Made by a program: the position numbers and the translations under genes. A DNA stretch of 64,000 nucleotides. It comes from Streptomyces sp. VRA16 Mangrove soil. GTDB lineage: Bacteria > Actinomycetota > Actinomycetes > Streptomycetales > Streptomycetaceae. This document shows positions 15,541-23,383 of this stretch, piece after piece (position 1 is the stretch's first letter; each line of letters starts with the position of its first letter). The notes beneath the pieces are model-generated. The model saw only the letters and a list, made by a program, of their open reading frames with translations, did not search any database and was not told the origin of the DNA. The stretch lies in the NCBI RefSeq assembly GCF_017377775.1, contig NZ_JAFVLN010000017.1, positions 1 through 64,000 on the forward strand, read 5' to 3'.

Positions 15541-15545
15541 TGGCG

Positions 15546-15576
15546 AGCCCGGCAGACACACTGCGTCTGCGGGGCT
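15546..15576 (-). terminator. Hairpin terminator after unrecognised immunity-like gene
   Basis: AGCCC-GCAGAC (15546-15557) pairs with GTCTGC-GGGCT (15565-15576) with one internal mismatch, 28 bases downstream of the stop at 15604. No T-run. Confidence 0.45.
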
Positions 15577-15603
15577 CTTGAGGGAGACCACGACAGGTGC
15601 CAG

Positions 15604-16215
15604 CTACGGCACCAGAAGCAGCCTGTCCCGGTAGCGGAAGGCGAGTTCACGCGACGCTGTGTACAGCGCGTCGAGCTTCGCCGCTTCCAGCGGACCGATC
15701 CGCATCGCAGCACGTATCACCGCGAAGTCGGCCACCTGCCGCTCGGCCTCGAGGACAGGCAGGAGAGCTGAGTCGTCGCCATCCATGCGCGGACTCATCT
15801 CCTCCACCATGTCGACGAACGACTCCAGCGAGCCGAGTGCGTTCTGGACAGCCTCCTGATTGCGCTCGGAGTCCCGCCAGGCGGAAACTGCGTATTCCGC
15901 TACGTCCAGCGCATCCATGCACCACGACTCGGGCCCATCGGGCTCCTCCACGTACTCACCGTCCACCTTCACCACAGCCTCGTACTCCTGCTGGAGAACA
16001 AGAGGATCGACCCAAGTCGGCTTGCCCCTCGCCACGGCGTCGCAGTACGAGCGCGCCCTGTCGAAATAGGTCTTGGCCCCGGGCAGTTGTCCGGCAAACC
16101 GAGAGTTCATCGGGAACGCGGACAGCCGGTGCAATGCGAGAGTGGCCAGGAGTGCCCTGCCTACGTGAGGAAAGCCCCGCAGATCGCCCTGCCTCAACGC
16201 GTCTGCCGTCCCCAT
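15604..16215 (-). CDS. Unrecognised protein in toxin region, possible immunity protein
   Basis: 203-residue, largely helical protein with no family I recognise; segments include PGAKTYFDRARSYCDAVARG and LGSLESFVDMVEEMSPRMDG. It overlaps the upstream gene by 22 bases on the same strand, so the two form a coupled pair, and a hairpin follows its stop. Position among toxin and immunity remnants, modest GC and lack of secretion signals suggest an orphan immunity gene; that is inference from context only. Confidence 0.6.
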   Translation of the reverse strand: MGTADALRQGDLRGFPHVGRALLATLALHRLSAFPMNSRFAGQLPGAKTYFDRARSYCDAVARGKPTWVDPLVLQQEYEAVVKVDGEYVEEPDGPESWCMDALDVAEYAVSAWRDSERNQEAVQNALGSLESFVDMVEEMSPRMDGDDSALLPVLEAERQVADFAVIRAAMRIGPLEAAKLDALYTASRELAFRYRDRLLLVP

Positions 16216-16760
16216 TCAGTCCTGGGAACAGGCCCCTCACTCGCGTCCCCGCACCGCTCGGCCCATTCACGGCATACAAAGACCGGACGGGTCAGCACCA
16301 CATCGTCGACGCGTTGAGTCCTCAGAACAATGCCAAGAAATTCGGAAGAGGGATCCCAGTACTGGGAATAAAGCAGATCGAGACCACGAGATTCCAGATA
16401 CTCCGAGAATTCCGATTCGAGTTCGGACGGAACGCGTCCAACCAGGCGCATTTCACCGAGAATCACCTGGGGGCCACTGCGCGCATCAATGGCAACAGCG
16501 GCCAGCTCCCCACGATCATCGTAGTACACGGAAAGCACCACAGTTGGAGCCAAAGGACTGGAAGCATCGAGAATGAAATCAGAACTGACCACATGACCCG
16601 AAGCACCCTTGCGTGACGAGACCGCACGCATAGTCGGTCCTATTGCACACTGAACCTCATCATGGCTCATGGAGAATCCGAGCGGACCGACGCCTTCGAG
16701 AGGGGCTGCTGACCAGGTTCCGCGCTCATAATCTTCACGCGCTTCACATTGCACTGCCAA
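16194..16760 (-). CDS. Unrecognised protein in toxin region, possible immunity protein
   Basis: 188-residue protein starting at a TTG with GAGAGGGG six bases upstream. It contains PLEGVGPLGFSMSHDEVQCA, a GxGPLxxGMxxxE-like opening that also appears in the unrelated-context gene at 36909-37391 (GVGPLRLGMTREES), followed by alternating strands typical of a small alpha/beta immunity fold. It overlaps the next gene by 22 bases. No transmembrane segment or signal peptide. I infer a cytosolic immunity role from location; the family is not identified. Confidence 0.6.
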   Translation of the reverse strand: MAVQCEAREDYERGTWSAAPLEGVGPLGFSMSHDEVQCAIGPTMRAVSSRKGASGHVVSSDFILDASSPLAPTVVLSVYYDDRGELAAVAIDARSGPQVILGEMRLVGRVPSELESEFSEYLESRGLDLLYSQYWDPSSEFLGIVLRTQRVDDVVLTRPVFVCREWAERCGDASEGPVPRTEWGRQTR

Positions 16761-16787
16761 GACAGCCCCTCTCGCCGGTCTATTTCG

Positions 16788-17090
16788 TCACCCTGTAGCC
16801 CCACGCGGCGCCAGGCCATCCAACGAGCCTTTCGATACGCAACCGTCATCGGCCGCTAGGGTCAGTGCGCCCACCTGGGCGACCCTATCGACCCCGACCG
16901 CCAACTCGTGATCTCGATGCCCCGATGGCATCATCGGGCGATCAAGCGAATAGACCACGGCGCAATTGCGATCATGCTGCCCGTTCAGCAAGGCGTCGAT
17001 GAACGCGTACACGCCATCCGCACTGGCGAGTAACGCGGGAATTTTGGTGTGCTCGGGTTGAAACTGGACCTCGAGCCCTTTGATCGTCAT
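16788..17090 (-). CDS. Imm1-like immunity protein, probably truncated
   Basis: About 100 residues. The N-terminal two thirds (LEVQFQPEHTKIPALL, VYAFIDALLNGQHD, DHELAVGVDRVAQVGALTL) resemble the Imm1 family, whose members typically pair with deaminase toxins. The family continues well beyond this point, whereas here the frame ends in GSLDGLAPRGATG and a stop, so the 3' part seems lost. Its ATG overlaps the stop of a deaminase toxin fragment upstream (ATGA), exactly as expected for a toxin-immunity pair. Confidence 0.55.
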   Translation of the reverse strand: MTIKGLEVQFQPEHTKIPALLASADGVYAFIDALLNGQHDRNCAVVYSLDRPMMPSGHRDHELAVGVDRVAQVGALTLAADDGCVSKGSLDGLAPRGATG

Positions 17091-17296
17091 CCAATACTTC
17101 CGAAAAGACGGCTCGTCATCTCGCCCGTGTTTATGTCACGCCAGTGTACCCTCAGCGTTTTACCACCCAACTGCGAGTCCAGGGTGTTCGAGCAAGAAAG
17201 GGCGGGTGCCACCTTGACGCATGACCCTTCTTGATTTTTGATCACCAATTCGGCGTGATCAACCTGCTTCTTTTCCACCGTCGACGGCGGTACGAC
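17087..17296 (-). pseudogene. C-terminal fragment of SCP1.201-like deaminase toxin
   Basis: The last 63 residues of this frame (VEKKQVDHAELVIKN, then EGSCVKVAPALSCSNTL, then GGKTLRVHWRD) resemble the end of SCP1.201/DddA-like deaminases: a strand with IxN, a GxC...C zinc-binding pair and a terminal strand before the stop. The N-terminal His-Glu half of the active site is absent. Upstream the frame runs into the terminator at 17318-17349, marking the break. Coupled by ATGA to the Imm1-like gene. Confidence 0.5.
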
Positions 17297-17317
17297 GTGG
17301 CAACGGGCCGAACTCGG

Positions 17318-17349
17318 TGGGCTCCTGCCGCAGGTGCGGCAGGAGCCCA
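17318..17349 (-). terminator. Strong hairpin terminator in toxin region
   Basis: TGGGCTCCTGCCGCA (17318-17332) and its exact complement (17335-17349) form a 15-bp stem with a 2-base loop, 22 bases after the stop of the gene ending at 17372. It also marks the break of the deaminase fragment. Confidence 0.75.
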
Positions 17350-17371
17350 CTTCTCGGTCAACGCCCCCGGA

Positions 17372-17740
17372 TCATCCCTCGGCCCATGAGTACTCATGGA
17401 ACAGGGAGTCGAACTCGTCGACCTTCAGGAGCAGTTCGAGCCCCATGTCCCGAGGAAGGACACATCCTCTCGGCCACATGTGATCGTCCGCCCCGAGCCG
17501 GATCTCGACCGGCTCGTCGTCCTCGGAGATCCTGAGATTCCAGAAGGACCGGTCGCGCCCCATCGTCACCGTGGAGAACTCCGGCTCGACACCGACGATG
17601 AGGCACTCCTCCTCGCAGTCGTTCCAGGAGAATGCCGCCGACGTGTTTACCGGAAGTTCCCGGTACGCCTGCACCGCCTCCTGAACGCTGACCGTCCGAC
17701 GCTCATACGTCGGACTCCAGGTCTCGAACAGTACGGCCAT
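17372..17740 (-). CDS. Small unrecognised protein, candidate immunity protein
   Basis: 122-residue acidic protein with an ATG preceded by GAGGAGG at 8 bases, so it looks like a real, well-translated gene. Segments AAFSWNDCEEECLIVGVEPE, DRSFWNLRISEDDEPVEIRL and LLLKVDEFDSLFHEYSW suggest a compact alpha/beta protein. It stands directly after a leftover of the RHS core and before a strong terminator; I infer an orphan immunity gene. No family recognised. Confidence 0.65.
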   Translation of the reverse strand: MAVLFETWSPTYERRTVSVQEAVQAYRELPVNTSAAFSWNDCEEECLIVGVEPEFSTVTMGRDRSFWNLRISEDDEPVEIRLGADDHMWPRGCVLPRDMGLELLLKVDEFDSLFHEYSWAEG

Positions 17741-17800
17741 ACCCTTTGCCTCCTCACGACAACACGAACCGACCGGCCGCCCGAGTGTACGTACCCACCA

Positions 17801-17859
17801 GATCGGGTTGCCGCCCGCGAACGCGTACCGGTTGCCCGTGTACGGGTCCGTCGCCAAGG
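17801..17859 (-). repeat. RHS-core tail remnant (third copy of a 56-bp perfect repeat)
   Basis: The minus strand encodes ATDPYTGNRYAFAGGNPI, the signature end of the RHS core just before variable toxin tips. The 56 bases from 17801 to 17856 are identical to 14973-15028 and 21489-21544. Flanking sequence is unrelated, so only this anchor of a former RHS copy survives here. Confidence 0.85.
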
Positions 17860-17965
17860 GCTTGCCGGCCCACGAGAAGTCGAGGTTCCCTTCCCTGTGT
17901 GCCGGTCCTCGGCGAAGAGGGCACGAAGGGTTGGCTGCCACTCCGCGTGGCAGCCAACCCTTCAG

Positions 17966-18538
17966 TCAGTCGTCACGTACCGGCTCCCGCAGCGGTTCGA
18001 TCCTTTCCACCTCGATCGGTTCGCCGGCGTCGAGGTGGAGTACGTATCCCGCCTCTTCGTCTCCGAGGTCCTCGACGGCACACACTCCAAGGGCCCATGT
18101 CGGCCGAGGACTCCAGCCGAAGTCGGCCGGACCGTCATACTCCACGACAGCCGTGACCCGAACCTCGGTCGGCGGGATTCCCATCATCGCCGCCCCGCCG
18201 GCCCGGAGTTCAGCAGTATCCGGCTCAAACCGCCATGGAGTATTACTCCACTCACTGTCGTCGGAATACCTGCTGAACCCAATCGTTCCGTCCCATGACA
18301 CATCTGACGCCTGATCAATTACACGCCAGGGCCACTCGATGAAGACCCGATCCGTCGTCGATGACGAGACTGCAACATCAACGGGCTCACACCGAATCCG
18401 GAGGAGATCGCCGACTGCGTACTCGTGAACGTTCTCACGAGGGACAGATTTCATTCGCCAAAGCCCTTCGTACCAGAAAAGGGTGTAAGGCGTCTTGTCC
18501 GCGTTACCACCCCGGTAGCCTACTCCGCCGAACTTCAT
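17966..18538 (-). CDS. Unrecognised protein in toxin region, possible immunity protein
   Basis: About 190 residues from ATG at 18538, rich in aromatic and acidic residues: TPYTLFWYEGLWRMKSVPRE, VDVAVSSSTTDRVFIEWPWR, TWALGVCAVEDLGDEEAGYV. No signal peptide or membrane segment. There is no strong ribosome site at this ATG, and the frame continues upstream into a region antisense to a SUKH fragment, so the start is uncertain. A short paralogue-like remnant lies at 15440-15540. Candidate orphan immunity gene by context. Confidence 0.55.
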   Translation of the reverse strand: MKFGGVGYRGGNADKTPYTLFWYEGLWRMKSVPRENVHEYAVGDLLRIRCEPVDVAVSSSTTDRVFIEWPWRVIDQASDVSWDGTIGFSRYSDDSEWSNTPWRFEPDTAELRAGGAAMMGIPPTEVRVTAVVEYDGPADFGWSPRPTWALGVCAVEDLGDEEAGYVLHLDAGEPIEVERIEPLREPVRDD

Positions 18539-18549
18539 GCCATCGATGT

Positions 18550-19120
18550 TCAGCTCCGGGAAGCAGCGGACCTGGTCGCCCTTCAGGACCCACTGCTGCC
18601 GCCTGCCGAAATGTTCGTGGACGACCTGGACGACGGGTCCGACGGGGTCCTCGTCTTCCGCAACGAGAACCAGAGCTGCGCCGTGTGGGGCGTGCGCCTC
18701 GGCGACCTGGACCGGGACGGGGACGATCCGCCGGTGCTGGTGCGGACGCCGCACGGCTGGTTGCCGTTCCTGGAGCGACTGTCCTCGGCCTGCGTCGAAC
18801 TGGTCCTGAGCGAGGCGCTGTTCGGCGGTGGAGGACGGCTGTACAACGCGTGCGAACTGCCGCCCGAACTGCTGGATACGGTGCCCGCACACTTCCAACG
18901 GGTCCCGCTCCCAGACCATCCGCTGTGGACCGGCCCCGAGGACTCCCCCGTGCGCTGGTTCTCCGCCCCGGGCAAGCTGCTGCGTCAGGACGGCCTGGGC
19001 GCCCACAGCTGGCTTCACGTCCGCGGCCGGACCCGCGCGGACCTGGATGCGATCTGCGCCACTGTTCCGGGGCGCTGGTCGCTCGGGTACGCAGAGCAGG
19101 TCGGCTCCGGACCGTTCAGC
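18550..19120 (+). pseudogene. SUKH (SMI1/KNR4-like) fragment, ends missing
   Basis: Plus-strand reading contains a good SUKH-type block: LQDPLLPPAEMFVDD, GVLVFRNENQSCAVWGVRLG and DDPPVLVRTPHGWLPFL, and continues through WFSAPGKLLRQDG to RADLDAICATVPGRWSLGYAE. It lacks the family N-terminus and its own start, and after about 19120 the frame becomes antisense of the next gene. This is the only clearly plus-strand immunity-type sequence in the toxin region; I read it as a fragment. Confidence 0.55.
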
Positions 19121-19126
19121 AGGCGA

Positions 19127-20125
19127 CTATTCCACAAGGAAGGAGCGCGAAGGGTTCCGCAGAGCTTCATCCCAGCACGCCTGAAAATACTCGCCAGTGA
19201 TTTCCTCGACAGAGCAACCGCCCCTGTCACGGAACTCTCGCATCGACAGGATCATCTCTTCTTCAAGCGCAAGCCGGCCAATTCCCCCACCCTCGCCGTC
19301 AACCCACTCAACGCGTTCGTCATCGTAATACGCCAACTTTCGCCGCTCATAGCCATCGGCGCCAATCTCACTGACGATCTCGCGCGGTGTCCCAGGAACA
19401 CGAGAAGCCGAGTACCACACCTGCATGTACCAGGTCTTCGGCTCGGCCCCCTGCCTTCTGCGCAACTCAGCGGCCAGCGTCTGCTGGAATCGGCGGTGAC
19501 GCTCGCAACCACCTGCATCGACCGCACACGTCGGCCAGCCACACTGGCGACCGCACGGCCCGTCGACCGGAATCGGCCAGGCGCACTCCGCCACCAGTTC
19601 AGCCAGTCGCACCCGCGCACTCGTGAAGCCTCCACGCAGCAGATCGAGATGGTCCGAGAGCTTCGTGGGATCGAGTTCTCCCTCTGCGACAGCCCGGGCG
19701 TCGTCCTCCTGCCGGACTCGCTCCACCTCCGCGAGGCCCGTCTTCGACAGCGTGAGGGCGGACACCCCGCGAGCCTTGGCCAGGCATGCGTCGAACACCT
19801 GCCACACCGTCTCCGCGTAGGCATGTACGTGTACGGGCGATTCCCTTTTCATCCAGCGGGCTTCGCCGATTTGCACGGCGACCAGCGCTATCTCGGACTG
19901 CAAATATTCGGGACGTGCGACATCGCTCAAACCTGCTGTCGCTCCCCTGTAGTCGTCGAGCAGGATCAAAGCATCCTCGGGGATCGGCGCCCCTGTCAGC
20001 AAGGAATCCACAACCTCCCGGACAGCTGACTCGATCGGCGATTCCAAAACATCCAGCAGCGGAAGCGTGCGCAAGAGCGGAAAAACCCCACACTCCGCCG
20101 CTTTCTTCAATTCTTTCCACACCAT
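19127..20125 (-). CDS. Probable immunity protein with C-terminal DUF6881-like domain
   Basis: 332-residue protein. The N-terminal two thirds are helical and unrecognised. The C-terminal 100 residues (WYMQVWYSASRVPGTPREI, IGADGYERRKLAYYDDERVE, ITGEYFQACWDEA) fit the DUF6881 pattern of small cytosolic proteins found next to toxins. It directly follows the intact RHS-deaminase toxin on the same strand, so it is the best candidate for the cognate antidote. ATG 20125 has GGGAG six bases upstream; a TTG two codons earlier is less likely. A terminator stands between toxin and this gene. Confidence 0.7.
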   Translation of the reverse strand: MVWKELKKAAECGVFPLLRTLPLLDVLESPIESAVREVVDSLLTGAPIPEDALILLDDYRGATAGLSDVARPEYLQSEIALVAVQIGEARWMKRESPVHVHAYAETVWQVFDACLAKARGVSALTLSKTGLAEVERVRQEDDARAVAEGELDPTKLSDHLDLLRGGFTSARVRLAELVAECAWPIPVDGPCGRQCGWPTCAVDAGGCERHRRFQQTLAAELRRRQGAEPKTWYMQVWYSASRVPGTPREIVSEIGADGYERRKLAYYDDERVEWVDGEGGGIGRLALEEEMILSMREFRDRGGCSVEEITGEYFQACWDEALRNPSRSFLVE

Positions 20126-20170
20126 GACCAACTCCCGGCGAAGGGCAACAAAATCGAATTCTACTGGCGC

Positions 20171-20206
20171 GCGGGGCGGGGGCTCAGCACCTGTCCCCCG
20201 CCCCGC
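20171..20206 (-). terminator. Hairpin between RHS toxin and immunity gene
   Basis: GCGGGGCGGGGG (20171-20182) pairs perfectly with CCCCCGCCCCGC (20195-20206). It lies 17 bases after the toxin stop and ahead of the immunity gene. No T-run on either side. Confidence 0.6.
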
Positions 20207-20222
20207 CGATGGTCCGGTTCCG

Positions 20223-23200
20223 TTACGAGCCGGTCCAGAACCTGCGATTCACTGCGGTCCGCCACCCCGTGTAGTCAGGCGGAGCCGCTGCCCCTCGGCC
20301 AACATTCGTCTGCACCATGCCAGGCACATCACGTACGGCGTCGAAGCAGTTGGGGCACATACGCGTGCTTGAGGCAATTCCGAGCAGCTCATAGCCGTCG
20401 CCCAGCGAGCCGACGATCGTCGCTTCGGCGTGCCCTTCTCCGAACTTGTACGTCTCGTCGCCGGCCATGCTGCTCTTCACCTTCGCGGGCAGGTCGGGAT
20501 GGTGCGTGGCCACCCAATCCTCCGCCTTGCCGGCGCTCTTGTTCCAGACGCGCGCGACGGCAACCGTGGAGTTACCACCGCCGCTGGCGTCGTAGACCGA
20601 CCGAGCCCTGTTGTACAGGTGCTCTACATCGCTCTTGGAAATTGTCGGACAGCCTGAGTTGTGTACGAGCGCCGACGTACTTCCAGCGGCCACGTAATAG
20701 GTGGCCTGCCCCTCGACGGAGAGGTTGTGGACCCGCTGGGCGCGATGGGTCTCGTCGATCGCGGTGATCTGGACCCAGGTGCCGGCCGCGGTCTGCAGCC
20801 ACATCCCTGGTTCGAGTTCGCCGGCCTCGGCCCAGTGCCCGAAGTCCGGTAGCCAGAAGGGGTGGTTGGCCGTCGCCGTGATCGTGCTCGGCTTGGCCTT
20901 GCCGTGCTTGCCGTCCGCGTCGACGGTCAACGTGACCAGGTGGTTGAGTCCGTCACCGGTGATGGTGTCGGCGACCGCGCGAGCCTGCAGGTTGCCGGTC
21001 TCCGGGTCAGCGGCGACGACGTACTCGCCCTTCGCGACCTTCTCGATGGCCTTCTTGGACCCGTCGGCCATCAGCACCATGGTGCCGGGGATGAAGCTGT
21101 TCTTCTTCTTGCAGGACTTCTTACCGAGCCCCTTGGCCTTTTCCTTGATCTTCTTACCGGCGCTCTTGGCCTTCTTGCCTGCCTTCTTCGCGCCCTTGGC
21201 CAGCGCCTTCTTCCCGGCCTTGGCGCCGCTCTTGACGGCATCGACGGCATTGGACGTCTTCTTCGCCCACTTCGCTGCGGTCACGGCATTGCCCGCACCC
21301 GGGATCGCCGACGCCAACGACATCGCGGCGTCCGCGTAGTTCCCCTCGGCCGCGTACCAGACGCCGTTGGCGACGTCCGCCGCCTCGCCGATGACCGGGA
21401 CCATGCCCGCCACGTCCAGCGCGGCGTGGCCGACGTCCGACAGGGAGATGTCCATGCCGAACAGGTGGCCGTCGAGCTCCACGAAGGAGATCGGGTTGCC
21501 GCCCGCGAACGCGTACCGGTTGCCCGTGTACGGGTCCGTCGCCAGGGACATGTCGTCGAGCGCACCGCCGAAGGAGTCCCGCGTCAGGAACCGGTTGAGC
21601 CCCGGGTCGTAGTTGCGGAAGCCCATGTCGTACGTGCCCGAACCGTCGTCGTAGCGCTGGGCGTTGAAGCGGTACTCGTTGTACGGGTCCTTGTCCGGGT
21701 TGGCGGAGTCGGGCTTGTCGGCGCCGGTGAACTGCTTCTCGTCGTCCGAGCCGTACGCCGTGTAGCCGTACGTCGCCCGCGTCGTGCCGTCGTCCTTCGT
21801 GACGGCCTCGACGTCACCCTTGGGGTGGTACGTGAACTGGGAGTACTCCTTCGTCCCGTCCGTGGCGTGCTTGATCTGGGTGAGCTTCTGGCCCCACGGC
21901 GCGTACTGGTAGGACTTGGTCGCCTTGCCGGCGACCTCCTCCCGCAGCACCTTGTCCTCCATGCCGAGGTAGGTGAAGGCCGTCGTCTTGCCGTTCGTGC
22001 CGGAGGTGGTCTCCGTCGACGTGCGGTCGAAGGCGTCGTACGTGTACGTCGTCGACGTGGCCGACGTGCCACTGCCCGCCGTGTGCTTGGCGATGCGGTC
22101 GAAGCCGTCGTACGTGTACTTCTCCTGCGTCGCGCCGTTCGACGAGACCGTGTCCAGGCGGCCCAGCGGGTCGTAGTTGTACGTGGAGGCGACGCCCGCC
22201 GTCGTCGTCTTCAGGAGGCGGTTGCGGTCGTAGACCGACTGCGAGGTGCCCGCCGCCGTCGTCTGCTCGACGATGTTGGAGTTGCCGTCGTACTTGTACG
22301 TCTCCGTGCCCGCCGCGTTGCCGGTCTTGGTGACCTTCTGGATGCGGTCCTGCGGGTCGTAGTCGAACGTCGAGGTGGTGGTGACCGTCGCCGCCGTGTC
22401 GGCGTTCATGACGTCGGCGACGTCCTTGGAGCGGTTGCCGTTGGCGTCGTACTCCAGGTCGTGGCCGGCCACCAGCTTGCCGCCGCTGGTCGTCTCCTTC
22501 TGCGACTTCACCGCGCCGTTGAGCCAGTAGCCGTAGTCGACCGTGTTGCCGTTCGGCTTGGTCTGCTTCAGCGGCTGGCCGCGGTCGGTGTACGTGAACT
22601 GCGTGATCAGCTTCTTCTCGGCCGACGGCGTGTCCGCGTTGGTGATCTTGTTGACCATGTCGCGGGCGTCGTAGTCGAACTGCGACCAGGTCAGGTCGCG
22701 CGTGGTCGAGTCGATGTTGCCGTTGGCGTCGTAGGTCAGGGCCGTCGTGTTCTTGACGGTCGTGCCCGACTTCTCCTCGACCTTGGAGAGCTGGTCGAGT
22801 TCGTCGTACGACATCGCGTAGGCGTCGGCCTTCGCGCCCGGAGAGAGGTCCTTCACCTCCTTCAGGAGGCCGTTGGCGTCGTAGGTGTAGGTGAAGTCCT
22901 TCTTCTCGGCGTCGGCCTCGCCCGTGTTCGCGCGGACCAGCTTGATGCCGTCCGCCACGACCGTGCCGTTGGCGTTGTCGGTGAGCGTGATCTTCTGGGT
23001 GCCGGTCTCCTTGAAGGAATAGGAGCCGAGCGAGATCCAGGTGTCCGGAGTCTTCGACTGGTCGACCGACTTGGCGGTCGTCCCGGCGGAGTGGGTGATC
23101 GTGAACGGGGCGTTCGTCGCCGCGCCCGTCACGTCGCCGCGCCGGGCGAGGACGCGGGCGACGGAACGGTGTTGCGCGTCGCCAACTCGGGCGGAGGCAA

Positions 23201-23300
23201 AGGGAGTTACGACACGGCGACGGCCACGTATGCCGGACGCGCCGCGTTCGGCGGAGCGTCCGGCACGGGGATCGGCGGGCATCTGGAGCCCTGACCCCAC
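20223..23300 (-). CDS. RHS-repeat polymorphic toxin with HINT and deaminase domains (5'-truncated)
   Basis: Secreted-type toxin protein. From about residue 50: golvesin-like domain (VTGAATNAPFTITHS ... GTVVADGIKLVR), many YD/RHS repeats (FTYTYDANG, LEYDANGNR, YNYDPLGRL), RHS core end DPYTGNRYAFAGGNPISF, a Lys-rich linker, a HINT self-cleaving domain (FIPGTMVLMADGSKKAIE ... TANHPFWLPDF ... ALVHNSG), and a C-terminal deaminase-fold toxin with the zinc motifs GHAEATI and MCPNC. The first 50 residues are not RHS-like, and the long N-terminal part with secretion signals is missing: the gene seems cut at about 23150. ORF remains open to 23300. Whether it is still delivered is doubtful. Confidence 0.85.
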   Translation of the reverse strand: MGSGLQMPADPRAGRSAERGASGIRGRRRVVTPFASARVGDAQHRSVARVLARRGDVTGAATNAPFTITHSAGTTAKSVDQSKTPDTWISLGSYSFKETGTQKITLTDNANGTVVADGIKLVRANTGEADAEKKDFTYTYDANGLLKEVKDLSPGAKADAYAMSYDELDQLSKVEEKSGTTVKNTTALTYDANGNIDSTTRDLTWSQFDYDARDMVNKITNADTPSAEKKLITQFTYTDRGQPLKQTKPNGNTVDYGYWLNGAVKSQKETTSGGKLVAGHDLEYDANGNRSKDVADVMNADTAATVTTTSTFDYDPQDRIQKVTKTGNAAGTETYKYDGNSNIVEQTTAAGTSQSVYDRNRLLKTTTAGVASTYNYDPLGRLDTVSSNGATQEKYTYDGFDRIAKHTAGSGTSATSTTYTYDAFDRTSTETTSGTNGKTTAFTYLGMEDKVLREEVAGKATKSYQYAPWGQKLTQIKHATDGTKEYSQFTYHPKGDVEAVTKDDGTTRATYGYTAYGSDDEKQFTGADKPDSANPDKDPYNEYRFNAQRYDDGSGTYDMGFRNYDPGLNRFLTRDSFGGALDDMSLATDPYTGNRYAFAGGNPISFVELDGHLFGMDISLSDVGHAALDVAGMVPVIGEAADVANGVWYAAEGNYADAAMSLASAIPGAGNAVTAAKWAKKTSNAVDAVKSGAKAGKKALAKGAKKAGKKAKSAGKKIKEKAKGLGKKSCKKKNSFIPGTMVLMADGSKKAIEKVAKGEYVVAADPETGNLQARAVADTITGDGLNHLVTLTVDADGKHGKAKPSTITATANHPFWLPDFGHWAEAGELEPGMWLQTAAGTWVQITAIDETHRAQRVHNLSVEGQATYYVAAGSTSALVHNSGCPTISKSDVEHLYNRARSVYDASGGGNSTVAVARVWNKSAGKAEDWVATHHPDLPAKVKSSMAGDETYKFGEGHAEATIVGSLGDGYELLGIASSTRMCPNCFDAVRDVPGMVQTNVGRGAAAPPDYTGWRTAVNRRFWTGS
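23155..23294 (+). other. Possible C-terminal fragment of an unknown plus-strand protein
   Basis: Immediately beyond the point where RHS similarity ends, the plus strand reads GDGTVLRVANSGGGKG and ATYAGRAAFGGASGTG to a TGA at 23294. It has a protein-like composition unlike the antisense frame before it. It could be the end of the gene into which the RHS copy was joined, or chance. Confidence 0.25.
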
Positions 23301-23383
23301 CCGCCGAACCGCGGGTCGACGCCGGCCTCGTACCGCTCGGCACGTCGTCGCGGGCCCCGACAGGTACGTGCGGGTGCCGTTCG

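Noticed and set aside
15236..15603. A gene on either strand in this gap
   Set aside because: Open frames such as 15192-15491 (minus) are Arg/Gly/Pro-rich with no start signal or motif; only a short immunity-like remnant and a hairpin are supported.
20862..23294. Long plus-strand open frame over the RHS gene (810 codons)
   Set aside because: Antisense shadow of the RHS repeats; only its last 45 codons, beyond the RHS similarity, are mentioned as a possible fragment.
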